Assembly: GCA_949825045.1 (NCBI GenBank)
Contig: OX463818.1
Coordinates: 27,916,906-27,980,905, forward strand
Source of the DNA: Argyresthia goedartella
Lineage: Eukaryota; Arthropoda; Insecta; Lepidoptera; Argyresthiidae
Direction: 5' to 3'
DNA length: 64,000 nt
This document shows, one piece after another, positions 11,576 to 23,250 of the stretch. Position numbers and translations under genes: made by a program. The notes beneath the pieces are model-generated. The model had not been told where the DNA came from, did no database searches, and saw nothing but the letters and a program-made list of their open reading frames with translations. Positions within the stretch are counted from its first letter, which is position 1; each line of letters begins with the position of its first letter.

Positions 11576-11835
11576 AGGGAAATATTAAACTGCACGATTT
11601 GCACAGCAAATATCAGGGCAAAATACTGTGGTAGCTTAGGTGAAGGGTAAAGGGGGTGAGCGAAGCGAAGTCCCCTTTATCCTTCGTGCTAGGTTGAACA
11701 TGCAAGAACAAAAAAAAACATAAAAAGTGTTTTTGCTGTGCAAATCAGTATTTTTGATGTGAGATTTAATACTAGCTAGTAATCGTGAAAGACAGATTTT
11801 GTGATAAAATGGGAGAAGTTTTCTGTCGATCAAAA
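11576..11835 (+). repeat. GCGAAGCGAAG-core interspersed repeat, copy 1
   Basis: Contains tgaagggtaaagggggtgag followed by cgaagcgaagtccccttta and aggttgaacatgcaagaaca, flanked by gcacagcaaatatcaggg and gtgtttttgctgtgcaaatc. The same core recurs at about 17600-17690, 19820-19905 and 53540-53625, and a short end piece at 52855-52880. There is no ORF; it is a non-autonomous repeat of unknown class. Confidence 0.6.
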
Positions 11836-12035
11836 ATAATAAAATTACGTATAAGTACGTTCACTTATCCTTGCTGGCACTCATGATCAACAATCTAGTA
11901 TAAACAAACAAACAACTGATTTAATACTCCTATTTTATTTGAGACTTCAAAAGGCTGTTTTCGCATACATTTGAAAGTTTTTGGGATTATTGAGGATTGA
12001 ATTCAGAGATAGAGAATATAATATAATATAATACA

Positions 12036-12244
12036 ATACCTTGGACAGGATTCCCTGTATCTTGGGTACTAGACAACGGTACCCATACTTATATAGATAA
12101 ATATTATACTTAGATAGATAAACAACCATGACTAGGGTACAAACATCCGTTCTCATCAAACAAATATTTGCCCCCACCGGGACTCGAACCCGGGACCCTT
12201 GGCTTTGTAGGCAGGGTCACTGCCGGCTCGGCCATTCGGGACGT
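12036..12244 (-). mobile_element. SINE-A copy 2, near full length
   Basis: On the minus strand it starts with a tRNA-like head (A box around GGCCGAGCCGGCAGTGACCC, B box GGTTCGAGTCC) followed by the family body ending at a TATT-rich tail. The tRNA-like region lacks a complete cloverleaf, so it is a SINE head, not a tRNA gene. Confidence 0.75.
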
Positions 12245-14232
12245 CTAGTCTAGATAGATATAATTACCGATGAAATTACGACTACGGAGTGTGCTTCCCT
12301 ATTATTTCTAAACAATGCGACGCTTCTGTCAATTATTGCGCTAAAAATATACGCAGTGTTTAACACTCGAGCCAAAGACTAATTTTGTTTATGAGACCTT
12401 GAACCTTGAACTATATAGTAAGATAGATTTAGGTCTTTCTTCGCTTGGCGCCACTACCAACTTTTGTCTTAATAGCTAGCGGGCCTTTCTTTTGTTCTCT
12501 CTACTCAGTGAGCGGCCGACGTTTCCCTAGATAGGTATATATTAACACGCTGCTAACTAGCGACCTACTTTCATTTCGATCACTTACCATTCCCGTTATG
12601 ACCTCTTCCCATTCCGACAACTTTTTACTTACATTTAACCCTTGTAGCACGTGGGCAGGCCCCAAGGAGGATTCAGGGATAAAGTAGCGCAAGGTTAAAA
12701 AATAGGTATTCGCCCATGACTTACAGCCAAAGAGTTATCGAAGTTGGGAAGATGTCCAACTTGGAAATGGTCGAAAAGTGCTCAAAATGGGGATTTGTTG
12801 AATTAGCACAAAACTGAAAAGTTGTCGAAATGATAAGTGGTCGAAATAGACTTATTAAACCTAGTAATAGTAGTTCAATGCTATTAAAGGACTAGCGATA
12901 TGTGTCAAAATATGGAAGTGAGTCAAACGGCCGCTGTCAGCGGTTAGGGAACAAACAATATACTTACTTAGGTAGCTACTTTGAGAAGGGTTCTTTGACT
13001 ACCTAGAAAACTTTGTGGGTGTGTGCCTCGCTTCGCTTACCCTAATAATTAACGTCTTCAGATGGCTTTGTTTCTAGTTAGCACTACCCAGGGCTACCCA
13101 GGCACGTGCAGGGTGTTGGGATCCACGTATTTCCTTAATAACCAAGCATTCGAAACTATGAAGCAGTCAAAAAGGTTCTCCCATAAACATTCTTCGCGGC
13201 TACGTACCTTCGCAAAAACGACTATTAGAAAGTTATTTAGACCAGCCTTATTTTTTGACGTGATAACGTCTTTAAAATCGTTTTAGTCGGGTGACATGTT
13301 CAGAAACTTGTGTCACACCAAAACCTCACGAGCGCGATCGCAGGTATAACGAGAGAGAGACGGACCGATCTCCCGTCTCATCTCGAGCGCTGCCAGTCAT
13401 TCCGTGAAACTTGTCACGCGGAATCCTCACGAGCGGAGGCTGGCATAGCGTTCGAGTGAGTGGACCGATCTTCCGTCTCTCTCACTCTAGCGGCATACAA
13501 ACGAATGGAGATTTATCACGTAAACATCTCGATCGTAAACCTACATTACAAACAACCATTTTTTTTTGCAACAGCGTTCTTCGCAGCTACGTACGGGGAC
13601 CCCTTCCGCAAGTTCAATACCCGTCGAATACCGCGCGCATGAAGCCATAGCAAAATGGCTTAAAACATGTAATGGCAAACGACCGATTCAGGCTTCTATC
13701 AGCAGAAACAACGCCTACACACTTTACGACTCGCTGGCTGGATGCACAACCGGCAACTCATAGCTTGATGGTCACTCAATGCACAGATTAAGGCGATAGC
13801 TCGTCCGTGCAAAGGTCATCGTTACTCCAGGCGGAAAGACCCGCAGTGTGAGAGGGACGGAATCGGGATAAAATGTCATAACGTAGCGCTAAACCACAGA
13901 AAAATTGTTTTAAAAATTTAATATTGAACGCAGTTCCACAATGAAATTAGTTAGGATTTCAGAATTACAGGAAAAAATACGACAATTTAAAGGTGTTTTC
14001 CTGATTAAAAAAATTTCATCCAATCGCGTTGTCCTTTTAGTGGGAATCTTAATCAAATACTCAATAAACCTTAACCCAAAAATCTAATCTGTTCAAATCT
14101 GGATTTGAACAGATTTGATTTTTATTTAATCTGACGTAATACGTCAATAAACACTACTAATACCCCCATAAAAATTAATAACGCCCTTTACTGTGGTAAC
14201 TACTATAGCAGTGTTTTCAACCTTTTTTATGA
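12245..14232. other. Unrecognised region with local tandem duplications
   Basis: No gene supported. At 13300-13495 two related about 100-bp blocks share cctcacgagcg and ggaccgatct-ccgtctc. At about 13187 and 13573 the phrase cttcgc(g/a)gctacgtac is repeated, 386 bp apart. This may be the remnant of an LTR or other element, but no coding sequence confirms it. Confidence 0.35.
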
Positions 14233-14487
14233 CCACCTGACGACCCGAATGGCCGAGTCGGCAGTGACCCTGCCTCCGAAGCCGGGTCCCGGGTTCGAAT
14301 CCAGGTGGGGGCAAATATTTGTTTGATGAGAACGGATTTTTATAACCTAGTCATGGTTTTTTATCTATCTAAGTATAATATTTATCTATATAAGTAGGTA
14401 TGTGTATCGTTGTCTAGTACCCAAGATACAGGGAATCCTAGTTTGGGTCTAGATCAGTGTGTGTAAATAGTGTCAAAGGTATTATTT
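14233..14487 (+). mobile_element. SINE-A copy 3, full length
   Basis: Begins with the tRNA-derived head (ggccgagtcggcagtgaccc, then gggttcgaatcc as B box) and continues through the family body gtatcgttgtctagtaccca to a ggtattatt tail. The tail base-pairs with the following sequence (hairpin 14459-14503). Confidence 0.8.
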
Positions 14488-14763
14488 GACACTATTTACA
14501 CACACTGTAGTACATTGTAGTACAGTACATTATCACTCATTAGTACTTAAAACACACAATTTGACATGAATCTTCCTAAAGATTCCTCGTCAGACAAACC
14601 AGAAGATATGCCGTCGTATTTATTTACCTATATATGGCACATATCTAGCAATGATGGCGAAGAATGATGAGCATCCAGGCAGAGCACATAATTACCTACT
14701 GGTATAGATAGTACCTATTATTTTTTCCTGCGTAATAATAATTACCTATATTTAATTTTATTA

Positions 14764-15062
14764 GTAGTTTAAGTGACTGCTACATAATGGAGGGCATTAA
14801 TACTCGAGAGTGGGTTTGTGAAACGAGCCGACGAAGGCGAGTTTCATAATAATATCACTCTAGAGTTTTCGGCACGCAGGCGGGCGTCGTCGTTCGAAAT
14901 TTGAATGTCATAATTTGACAAATTTTTGTACATTATGGTCATAATGTACAAATTTTCAGATAAGAAATGAGTTTTTACCAAATAGTTTTACATTATGCTG
15001 ATCGAACGTGCGGTTTTTGTACGCAGTAAAGAGGGTTTATGATACGTGTGTAGATAAACATA
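14764..15062 (+). mobile_element. Foldback MITE, copy b
   Basis: Compact (about 300 bp) plus-oriented copy: starts agtagtttaagtgactgcta, has the gggtttgtgaaacgagccg / aaggcgagtttcataataa hairpin, the cgttcgaaatttgaatgtca module, a central palindrome around cattatggtcataatg, and ends agggtttatgatacgtgtgt. Confidence 0.75.
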
Positions 15063-15427
15063 TGAACAGTTTTTCATCCTCTGTATTTGGGTTATCTTTG
15101 AGTTATCGCTCTGATATCGACACCTAAACAATAATACGTAAGATGTATAACGCAATAAAATTTATAAAACGTGATAAAAATAAAAGATATCTTTATCTTT
15201 ATATATGTATATTTACCAATAATAATCTGACTATCTGAACGTATTGTTTCAAGATAAGTAGCACAAATCAATAAGAAAAAAACAAATGGTTTTGGCAGTC
15301 TAACACGGATGTTTTCCCGTCACAGATTCACGCATGAAAATGGAAAAAAACATGTAAAATGGCGAGCTCGTCGCTAACAAGAGATTTCTTCCAGCAAACC
15401 AGGGATAGACAGGATATATTTAGCAAT

Positions 15428-15595
15428 AGGTAGAGTTCGCGCCAAGTTTCTGTGGCGCAGAGCGAACTATCACCTTTCTCTCATCCCACCTTACCATATG
15501 CGAGAAAGAGTATTCACAGCTCGCTCAGAGCATGGATACTATAATACTGTACTAAGAGCCAAAGAAACACGGCGCGGCCTGTAGACCTACTGCCC
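15428..15595 (+). repeat. Interspersed repeat shared with 41608-41735
   Basis: Shares agttcg(c/t)gccaagttt, gagcgaact-tcacct, cccaccttacc, cacagctcgctcagagc and ggcgcggcctgt in the same order with 41608-41735. No ORF. It sits just upstream of the first recognised MCTS1 exon, so it should not be mistaken for its promoter. Confidence 0.5.
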
Positions 15596-15789
15596 GCAAC
15601 AGTTAACTTGGCACCCGCGAGAAATGCGATTTCCCTCGCTCTTTCGCTTGCTCTCACCCTCGACGCGTCAGTAGGACAGTAACGAACGCTATGGCGTCAT
15701 CAGAGAGAAGCGCCAAGATAACTTTGGCGGTAGTAGGTATGTGCAAAGACTACGCTATGAGTTATACAAGTGTCCATCCAACTCCCCAG

Positions 15790-18700
15790 GTTCGACGAAA
15801 AGGAGAGCATCTCCGGAGTTCAGCAGCTAAAGTCCTCAGTGCAGAAGGGCATCAGGTCCAGACTTCTGGAGCTGTATCCGCACCTGGAGAGCCACATCGA
15901 CCAGGTGCTGCCCAAGAAGGACACCTTCCGGATCGTGAAATGGTAAGTATCACATCATTATTATTATGTATAACCTACAGACAGCTTAAAGCTGATGCAT
16001 GCATATCAATCCACATTTCACTGCACTGTTTTATAAAGTTTTCAAGTCTATTTTTGAAGCTGCTCACTGTTGGCACACTAATTACAGTTTCTGGAAGTCT
16101 GTTCCACTCGCGGACCACTCGGTCTGACAGAAGGTGTTTGCAAGGGTTACTTGTAAATGTTAACCCTTGGAGTTTCAGTGAGTGCCCCATGAGGTGGTGC
16201 TTCTTCATAAACTTGTCTTTAATGGTTGTAACGTCATAGTTTTCAGTTAGAATTTTATATGTTTCTATGAGATCTTCACGCTATCACGTTGGCGTCGTTG
16301 TTCTAGTGTACTTAGTCCTAGCTCTGAAAGTCGCTGCTCATAAGGCTTGCCACTGAGTCCTACAACCATCTTGGTTGCTCTTCTTTGGACTTTCTCCAGT
16401 AGGACTTTGTCCTTCTGGATGCCACGGCTCCATATTTGGTCGTGGAACATCTTTTGACCATCTGTGGCTGCTGCGATGGGCTAGCCCCTGTCTCACAAAA
16501 TGGAGTATTGAATAACTGGACAAACGTCGTGGGCGGAACAGCCCCTGTAGTCAAGTTGGCGCTGCGGTTCTGGCTCTCCCTACCATGCGAGAGGTCCCGG
16601 GTTCGATCCACGGCTGGGGATAAATAGAAAAAAAAACATGTCTTGGATTTTTATATGTGTGTGATGTGGCTATTTCTGGTTTCCACGGCACAGGGTATCC
16701 TAGTGTGGGGCCAAAAGTGTATGTGCCTGTCTAAAAATGTTTATGTTTATTTTTATTCGATGTTTCACTCGCTTCGACGCTAATAAACGTGGTAATTTGC
16801 ACGGCATACGCCAGAGGGCATACATTCGTAGCGAGTGATAATTTGAGTAGTTAGCGAATGCAACTTGGCTACCTTGGCTGAGTTTCTGTTACTCCGTAAT
16901 GGTAAAAGACGACGCTATGTGGAGAGTCCGTGCTTAGCGTGGAGTGGATGAAACTTTTAACTTGAATTGATCTACGACGTAAAACGACTCCAGTCTCAAA
17001 CCGCGGCTCACACGAATTTCTATTTTTTTTCGTAAATTCGTGTATGATGTACATGTGAACTTATCTTTTATTTCTCCATGTTATATTGTTACGTTCCAGC
17101 CACGACCACCTCGAGATTATGGTGAACAGTGCCGGCGAGCTGCTGTTCTTCAGGCAGCGCGAAGGACCATGGATGCCGACTTTGAGGCTACTGCACAAGT
17201 GTAAGTAAAAGTAAACATGTATTGTACAATTGTTTTAAGAAGCAACAAAAATATTAGGGATTAAGTGGAACTTTTTGGATATTTTTCTCCAGAAAAAGTC
17301 ATATCTCAACTAGTGTGCAACCATGCTCACCACAACCTCCTTAACTCCCCCAAAAAGTTGTTGCTCCATACTCCAAACACCTGTACATGTCCTAACCATA
17401 TCGTAGAATTGACTATATCATGATATAGTCGACCATTTCATGATATAAGTAGTCAACAATTTCATGAAGGCTTATGTTTAAACGATCACCAAAAACGCAC
17501 CTATTTTATTACCAATAAATTCGAAACGACCGCCAAATTGTGTTTGGATAAATGATCACGTCTTTTCATGTTTTGTGTACTTAAGGTGTAAGGTTTAACT
17601 GTAGGTGAAGGGTAAAGAGGGTGAGCGAAGCGAAGCCCCCTTTTACTTCGTGTTAGGTTGAACATGTAAGAACAACAAAAAATACTTAAAACATAAACTT
17701 AAGTTACACTTAAAAATATTTATATTGTATATGTTTTGTTGCCTAGGAACGTTTAGACAACTCGTTAAACGTTTCGTTTACTCACTTGTCTGATGGAACT
17801 TTAGTGACATGGTTAAACGTCGGTATTTAATTAACGGTCTAGAGAGTTAGTTAAGTGTCTGATTTAACCAACTAACTCCGACATACCTACATAGGAACGT
17901 AGCACCTGGGAAATGGCGCCCATAAGGGATGGCAGAGACACAGTATCAATTACAAAATCCATATTAACGTCTGGAGACCTGGACCTGGTTATGAGACATC
18001 GCGATTTTGAACCTTATGCCATGGTAGTAAAATTAAAAACCTTTAACGGGAAAATGGCTTCTTTGGAAGACATCCGGCATACTTAGTGCCACTAGCTAGA
18101 AAGCGGAATAAGACTTATCTGGAGTACACTTTGACAACTTCATATAAATTTGTACGGGGTTGTCAAAGTTTGCTCGAGTTAAGTCTTATTTCGACTTCTA
18201 GCTATAGCTTGTCAAATTCGTACGTAGCACTCCCATGGTCTGCGGGCGACGGGGACGAAAGTTGCAGGGGCTGCGGGGGCGGGAAAGAAGAGCGCCGTCG
18301 GCGGGGCGCTCTTCTTTCCCGCCCCCGCATCTTTCGTCCCCCGTCGCCCGCAGACAATGATTGCTACGTACGAATTTGACAAGCTATAGTCGCACTTAAG
18401 GATGTACGCTTACTATTGTGTATTTTTTTCCTTCCAGACCCATTCTTCTTGCCAATGGAGCAAGTAGATAAAGGCGCGATCCGTTTTGTTCTGTCCGGAG
18501 CAAATATTATGTGCCCTGGACTGACGTCTCCTGGGGCACGTATGACACAAGTGGTTAAGGGCCAGGTGAGAAAATTACCATACCATACAACTAACTAAAG
18601 CTCTTGGAGTGATATAAATATTTTTTATCTGTAAACTGACGACATCAAATGTCAATTCTTGAAATAATGTTGCCATGTACAGTTTGGTAGTGATGTTCTC

Positions 18701-21675
18701 ATTCATTCTAAATAGAATGAAAAGCTGTATGTTTAGAATAGAGTGATTCTTTAAAATCAGAATTAGTAATGAATGTTTGTCAAAATTTACTGTGACATTA
18801 GATAGCATTACGCTTTATTTCCATTTGAGGTATCAGAAGCAAATTGTGTCAACTTTTTGTGAGTAATAGTAATAATGAGTAAGAAAACCTCTGCACTGAC
18901 TAATGCTATTCTCCCTCTCGTTAACCGTCATTGTTCTCTTTTGTTAGTTTGCTCAGCCGGTGTCCTTACGTGACTTAACTGATTACCATACACACAACCT
19001 AATAATAATTACATATTATGTATATTAGATATAATTGAGAAAATAGAATGTACTAAATCATTATTAACCCCATCACTATTATTTTTCTACCAAAAAGGGG
19101 TAACACTGGAACTGTCATTTAACTTCGTTGTTATGTGAATAAGGGTATAAGTGATACATGCGTTTAGATCTGTCTAGTTTTGTAGCTCCAACCTTCTACA
19201 TACCTCGATGATGTAAGCCAAGCCAGAGATGAGTTTACTACTGCTAACAGCTGTTACTTTGATTTCTTTAATAAAAATGGTTTTTGTTTGTAACTTCGCA
19301 GGTGGTGGCTGTAATGGCGGAAGGCAAGCAACATGCGCTGGCTGTCGGAATGACCTCACTATCTACTGACGACATGTAAGATTTAATTTAGTTTCACAAA
19401 AAGTTTTCTATGGGTGGTCTGAAGAAAATTTAAAAGCAAAATATATGTTCTACTGCAAATGTAAAAAAAATGCATAAATACATATGCTCACGCCATTTTC
19501 CCGGAAGAGGGGTATGTAGAGACCACATACCGGCACTTGCTTCTATCCTGGTTGCTGACAGTTGGGTAACTTAAGGCATGCTCAGTTAATGTCTATTTGA
19601 TTGGAATGTAATCCTAGCTTATATACCTACTAAGTTGGTACATGTTAAAAATGTCGGGAGAGATATTATAAAATGGCTTATGTTTAAATGATCAGTGATC
19701 ACCAAAAATGCACCTATCTTACTACCAATAAATTCGAAATGACCGCCAGAATTAGTAAACGATCACCAAATTCTGTTTGGATAAATGATCAACTTCTTTT
19801 TATGTTTTAAGTATATTTTGTTGTTCTTACATGTTCAACCTAACACGAAGGATAAAGGGGGCTTCGCTTTGCTCACCCCTTTTACCCTTCACCTAAGCTA
19901 CCGCACTATTTTGACCTGATATTTTCTGCAAGTTTTGGTGATCACATACCCATTTTGGGTAGCATTTACACATTTTGGCTAGGAAACTAATATTTTGGTG
20001 GTCATGGTACAGTATGTGGTGGGATTTTTCCGCATGTATGTGACGGACGAGCGGGCCAGCACACCTGGCACCTGGCATACGTCTCTCGCTTCCTCAACAT
20101 GCATAAGACTCTTCATCAAGCTCGCCGGCTACGGGTACTTCTAATTTTCCCCCTCACTAATAAATTGCCAATTTCGTCTTTGTAGGACCTTCTTGGCGTC
20201 CCCGACCGACGGCTCCATTCACACCCGCTGTATAGATCTTTTCATTCGTCATATCAACGTGAACAAACCATCTATGCTGACCTTTCTCTATCCATGTCAC
20301 GTTGTCTTGTTTCAAGCCACAGAGTTCCCTTACAACTTCATTACTCAATCTTTCAACATTACTCCACACATACTCCTCAACGACCTCATTTCCACTGCGT
20401 CTATTCTGCGTCCATGCTTCTTCTGCCATGCCCAAGATTCACTCCCATACATCAATGTCGGACTCAACACTCCATTCAGAATAGCCAAACGTGACTATTG
20501 TGACAGAGTTGTGGTACTCATCACGGAGTGCAGTGCTCCAATGATTATATTTCCCGCACTCACTCTCCTTTCAAGTAATATTTATAGTATATACCAACTC
20601 TACACTCACATTCTCTACACACCTCAGCCCACACACAACACTCTTCAACGACTCTCACACTTGATTACACTACACCAAAGAGTAAGGCAATACATGCACT
20701 AACTACCACTTCACTTGCTTACACTTATGTCGCGTTCCGAGTCACGTCAACAAAGACATCATCGCTCACGTGACGTCACGACCATCATGCCCGCTCCAGG
20801 TGGGAAATGGCGACCATCAATATACTATTCGGAACGCTTTAAACGCGATGGTAGACGTTGACACTGACAGATGACACTATTATAACCCAACTTTTGTTAG
20901 TTATTGACGTTTTTGTCATTTCGAGTCGTAGTAGTAGACAGTCGTAGTTGTTATATTAGCTTTGTTTTGGGTGAAGAAGTGAGGAACTAATCAATTAAGG
21001 AGCGCCAGGAGTCGCTGCTGGTTGCTGTTTGATTGTCAGCAGTCAGCGTGACAGTTGTCACTTTTCATGGCTCGCTAACAGTGCTGACGCTCAGAAGCAT
21101 GGTCGATGATAACACAACATGGCGGCGTTAATGATGTCATTCATTACGTCATATCAACCATTTTAAGCTATCGTTGTCAAGCTTAAACTCATTCGGAACA
21201 ACCTCGTATTGGCTATAATCGATTATGGTGCAATTCGGAACGCGCCGTTACACTGTGCATGCTATTTTTTTAAGTTTTAGACTTTGATTTTTATTTTCTA
21301 ACCTGTATTAAGAACTTTTATGAGGTAAAACCTATTAACTCATCCCAAAACACAGGGGAAACCCTTAGGAGTTGAATATGACTTTAATACTGTTATACGT
21401 ATTTGTTATGACAGCAGAACTGTTTTTATTGCTCAGAAATAAACTATATCAATTTCATTTTCAAATATCTCTCTCACATTTCCCATCTCATTTCCCAGAT
21501 GCTACCCAAGTGTAAACTCATTCACTTGTTCCACTTGTTCATCATCAATCATAATCACGCTCTTAGTTTAAATCAATGTGTTTGTTTTTCCAGTGCCAAA
21601 GTGAACAAGGGCGTCGGAATTGAGAACTGCCATTACCTAAACGACGGACTGTGGCAGATGAAACCAGTCAAATGA
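15790..21675 (+). CDS. MCTS1: MCTS1, re-initiation/ribosome recycling factor (5 exons seen)
   Basis: Coding exons are 15790-15942, 17100-17200, 18438-18565, 19302-19375 and 21594-21675, all bounded by AG and GT and phase-consistent; they sum to 538 nt. The spliced protein reads through [85 protein letters not shown] and [17 protein letters not shown], the hallmark order of MCTS1/MCT-1. The C-terminal half is the PUA RNA-binding domain. With the partner DENR, MCTS1 binds the 40S subunit to promote re-initiation after uORFs and recycling. The family start (Met-Phe-Lys-Lys) would need an 11-nt coding exon upstream ending in phase 2; I could not find it. Introns contain LINE and SINE fragments. 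Confidence 0.93.
15945..16455 (-). pseudogene. LINE reverse transcriptase C-terminal remnant
   Basis: On the minus strand two frames join to give a typical non-LTR ORF2 tail: [39 protein letters not shown], then [14 protein letters not shown] and [18 protein letters not shown]. The latter (R-x-x-x-x-W-N-x-L-P) is the conserved end of CR1/Jockey-group proteins. The frame is broken between the two parts. It lies in an MCTS1 intron in antisense. Confidence 0.75.
16525..16745 (+). mobile_element. SINE-B copy 1
   Basis: tRNA-like head with B box gtcccgggttcgatccacgg, body gtggctatttctggtttcca and cacagggtatcctagtgtgg, then gtatgtgcctgt. The same body occurs at 45722-45840, 51172-51310, 53088-53275 and 60987-61112. 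Confidence 0.7.
17465..17700. repeat. GCGAAGCGAAG-core repeat, copy 2
   Basis: 5' module gatcaccaaaaacgcaccta (shared with 19690) is followed by core gtgaagggtaaagagggtga, gcgaagcgaagccccctttt. Relative to the 19690 copy the core is inverted while the 5' module is not. Confidence 0.55.
18101..18200. repeat. Imperfect hairpin in MCTS1 intron
   Basis: ggaataagactta (from about 18103) pairs with taagtcttatttc near 18180-18192, and tttgacaac pairs with gttgtcaaa inside it. It abuts the much stronger hairpin at 18202-18389. Confidence 0.55.
18202..18389. repeat. Long GC-rich hairpin in MCTS1 intron
   Basis: ctatagcttgtcaaattcgt at 18202 is the start of a 28-nt arm perfectly complementary to 18362-18389. 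Inside it, gtctgcgggcgacggggacg (from 18239) pairs with 18331-18355, and gggggcgggaaagaagagcg pairs with cgctcttctttcccgccccc. The loop is only a few bases around cgtcgg. It is far more GC-rich than its surroundings and has no matching copy elsewhere in the window. Confidence 0.85.
19490..20510 (-). pseudogene. RTE-type LINE 3' fragment with a nested insertion
   Basis: At 20157-20510 the minus strand gives an endonuclease/RT C-terminal trace: YGSES-like [61 protein letters not shown]. The lepidopteran 3' tail follows at 20070-20150 (cataagactcttcatcaagc tcgccggct) and continues at 19490-19560 (cgccattttcccggaagagg). The two tail halves are separated by the repeat at about 19630-19990, indicating a nested insertion. 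Confidence 0.6.
19640..19990. repeat. GCGAAGCGAAG-core repeat, copy 3
   Basis: 5' module gatcaccaaaaatgcaccta, then gttgttcttacatgttcaac, cacgaaggataaagggggct, tcgctttgctcacccctttt and acccttcacctaagctaccg. It is inserted in the RTE LINE tail. Confidence 0.6.
20730..21244. mobile_element. Possible MITE with CGCGTTCCGA ends
   Basis: cgcgttccga at about 20730 and tcggaacgcg ending near 21244 form short inverted ends about 515 bp apart, with a further internal attcggaacgc at about 20827. No ORF. Confidence 0.35.
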
Positions 21676-21714
21676 AATGTCTTGCAACCATACTGTTATC
21701 AATAAGCGTATATT

Positions 21715-21720
21715 AATAAA
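21715..21720 (+). terminator. MCTS1 polyadenylation signal
   Basis: Canonical AATAAA 40 nt after the MCTS1 stop codon, followed by an A-rich then GT-rich stretch (tatgtgattgttgttttta). Confidence 0.65.
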
Positions 21721-22120
21721 ATAATAATAATATGTGATTGTTGTTTTTATCAAAATTAAATTAAGTCATGTCATCAAACAGTTTAAAGCCAGAAACTTGC
21801 TCACTCACAAAATACAAAAATTTACTTAGGTAAAAACGTAGGAACTTTCAGAGCAAGCTTTTTTCTAAATTCAACAGATGCGTTAAAGATGGCCTTACTA
21901 TATTTCTGATAATTGAGCTGCCAAAAAAATCCTCATTGTTCCGTGTGAAAACAAATTGAGAACCACTGTTCACAAAAACGTTTTGTTTAATTTTGTATTT
22001 CGTTATTATCATCATCATAAGCCTGATTGGAAAGTGGGCTGTCACCCACTGTTGATTATATACCTAGCGTACTGTAGTAACTATAAAAAATCTACTTAAT
22101 TATTAGGCGCTTATAAATTA

Positions 22121-23250
22121 TTTCACTCCTTCACCACAAAGCCGCACTACAGGTAATGTGTGGGTATTTTTTTCCCTTCTGCACTACTGGTCCTGTAGCG
22201 TCGTAGGTATTTGTAAAATACGTATATGTCACCAAAATAACAAGATCCGCAAGTTTATAAATTTCCTAAAAAAAAATCCGCATGTTTATAAATATACTAA
22301 CCTAATCTAACATAACCTTTTTTTTTTTTTTTGATGCCCGGGGGAAAATCCCTGACGAATACCGCCGAGGCGCGGGGGCGCCAGGGCGGTTATGTGGGGC
22401 TTGCACCCACTAAAAACCCCCGGGGTGGCCGTCATGGTGCATGGTGAGGGCAGCTCCGGGACCGCTGGTGACACGCACCGGAACTGTCCCCAGCACCCAG
22501 GGAGGAAGCATCTCAACTTCCTCCCACTTCACGACGGGACCGGCCACAACCAATCCCGTCGTAAACTCCTCGCGGCGCACTGTTGCGATCAAGGGCCCCC
22601 GCCCCGACCGCTTGCGACCGCCAGCGACCGCCCTGGGAGAGCTTCAGGTGCCCTCCCAGTCGTCGTCTTGGAGTCATAGGCGTTCAGAGTTGGAAGTCTG
22701 AACGCCCATAACTCCGGTTCCCTCAGGGGGGAGAAAGAATACATAACCTAACATAACCTAACCTAACCTAACCTAGCCTAATATAATCTAGATTATAAAC
22801 TTGCGGATCGTGTTATTTTCCGGTGACATATACACTCCTTCCCCACTGGTAGGGTTATACGTGTTCCCATTACACTACCTAATTTGTTTTCGGACCTAGA
22901 TTTGGGTAAAAAAGAAACAAAATTTACATTTAGCGTAGCGGTTTATTTAACAAATATCCAACGTCAAACTTAACACATAACACAAAACGTAACTCGTACA
23001 TAACACAAAACTTAACACGCTCCCTAGTGAATCCATTTGGACAAAAAAAACGCAAATACATACCACAATTGCTAGAATTAACTGTTAAAATGATGATTTT
23101 AAATATAAAACTAAACTGTCTCAATCTAAAGCATGACCTTCACTTATGTCCCCGGTAATAAATTGCATTTGCACTCGTGTAATGATAGCATCGTTGCTAA
23201 AAAAAATACCCAAGTAGTGCGGCTTAGTAGTGTGTTAGGGAAGGAGAAAA
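22121..23250. mobile_element. Inverted-end repeat with GC-rich insert
   Basis: Outer arms cttcaccacaaagccgcact (about 22130) and agtgcggcttagtagtgtgt (about 23216) are inverted. A second inverted pair, atgtcaccaaaataacaaga tccgcaagtttataa (22226-22262) and its complement (about 22794-22832), lies inside. Between the inner arms is a GC-rich block (22330-22735) starting with a T-run and ending in CCTAA repeats, unlike its surroundings and probably a LINE/UTR insertion. No intact ORF. Confidence 0.45.
22741..22782 (+). repeat. Short (CCTAA)n telomere-like tract
   Basis: ataacctaacctaacctaac and neighbours are degenerate copies of CCTAA, the complement of the insect telomere unit TTAGG. It is only about 40 bp and interstitial. 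Confidence 0.55.

Noticed and set aside
12160..12244. Possible tRNA genes at GGTTCGAATCC boxes (also 14270, 29770, 35390, 46250, 51290, 52190, 53130)
   Set aside because: Each is attached to a repeated SINE body and lacks a full cloverleaf.
15691..16239. 182-codon ORF beginning MASSERSAKI as an MCTS1 start
   Set aside because: It is in a different frame from the MCTS1 exon and reads through the intron; no homology.
18086..18379. 97-codon ORF
   Set aside because: It spans the MCTS1 intronic hairpin and overlaps no homology; chance frame.
22741..22782. Telomere or subtelomere
   Set aside because: Only about 40 bp of degenerate CCTAA and surrounded by normal gene-bearing DNA.
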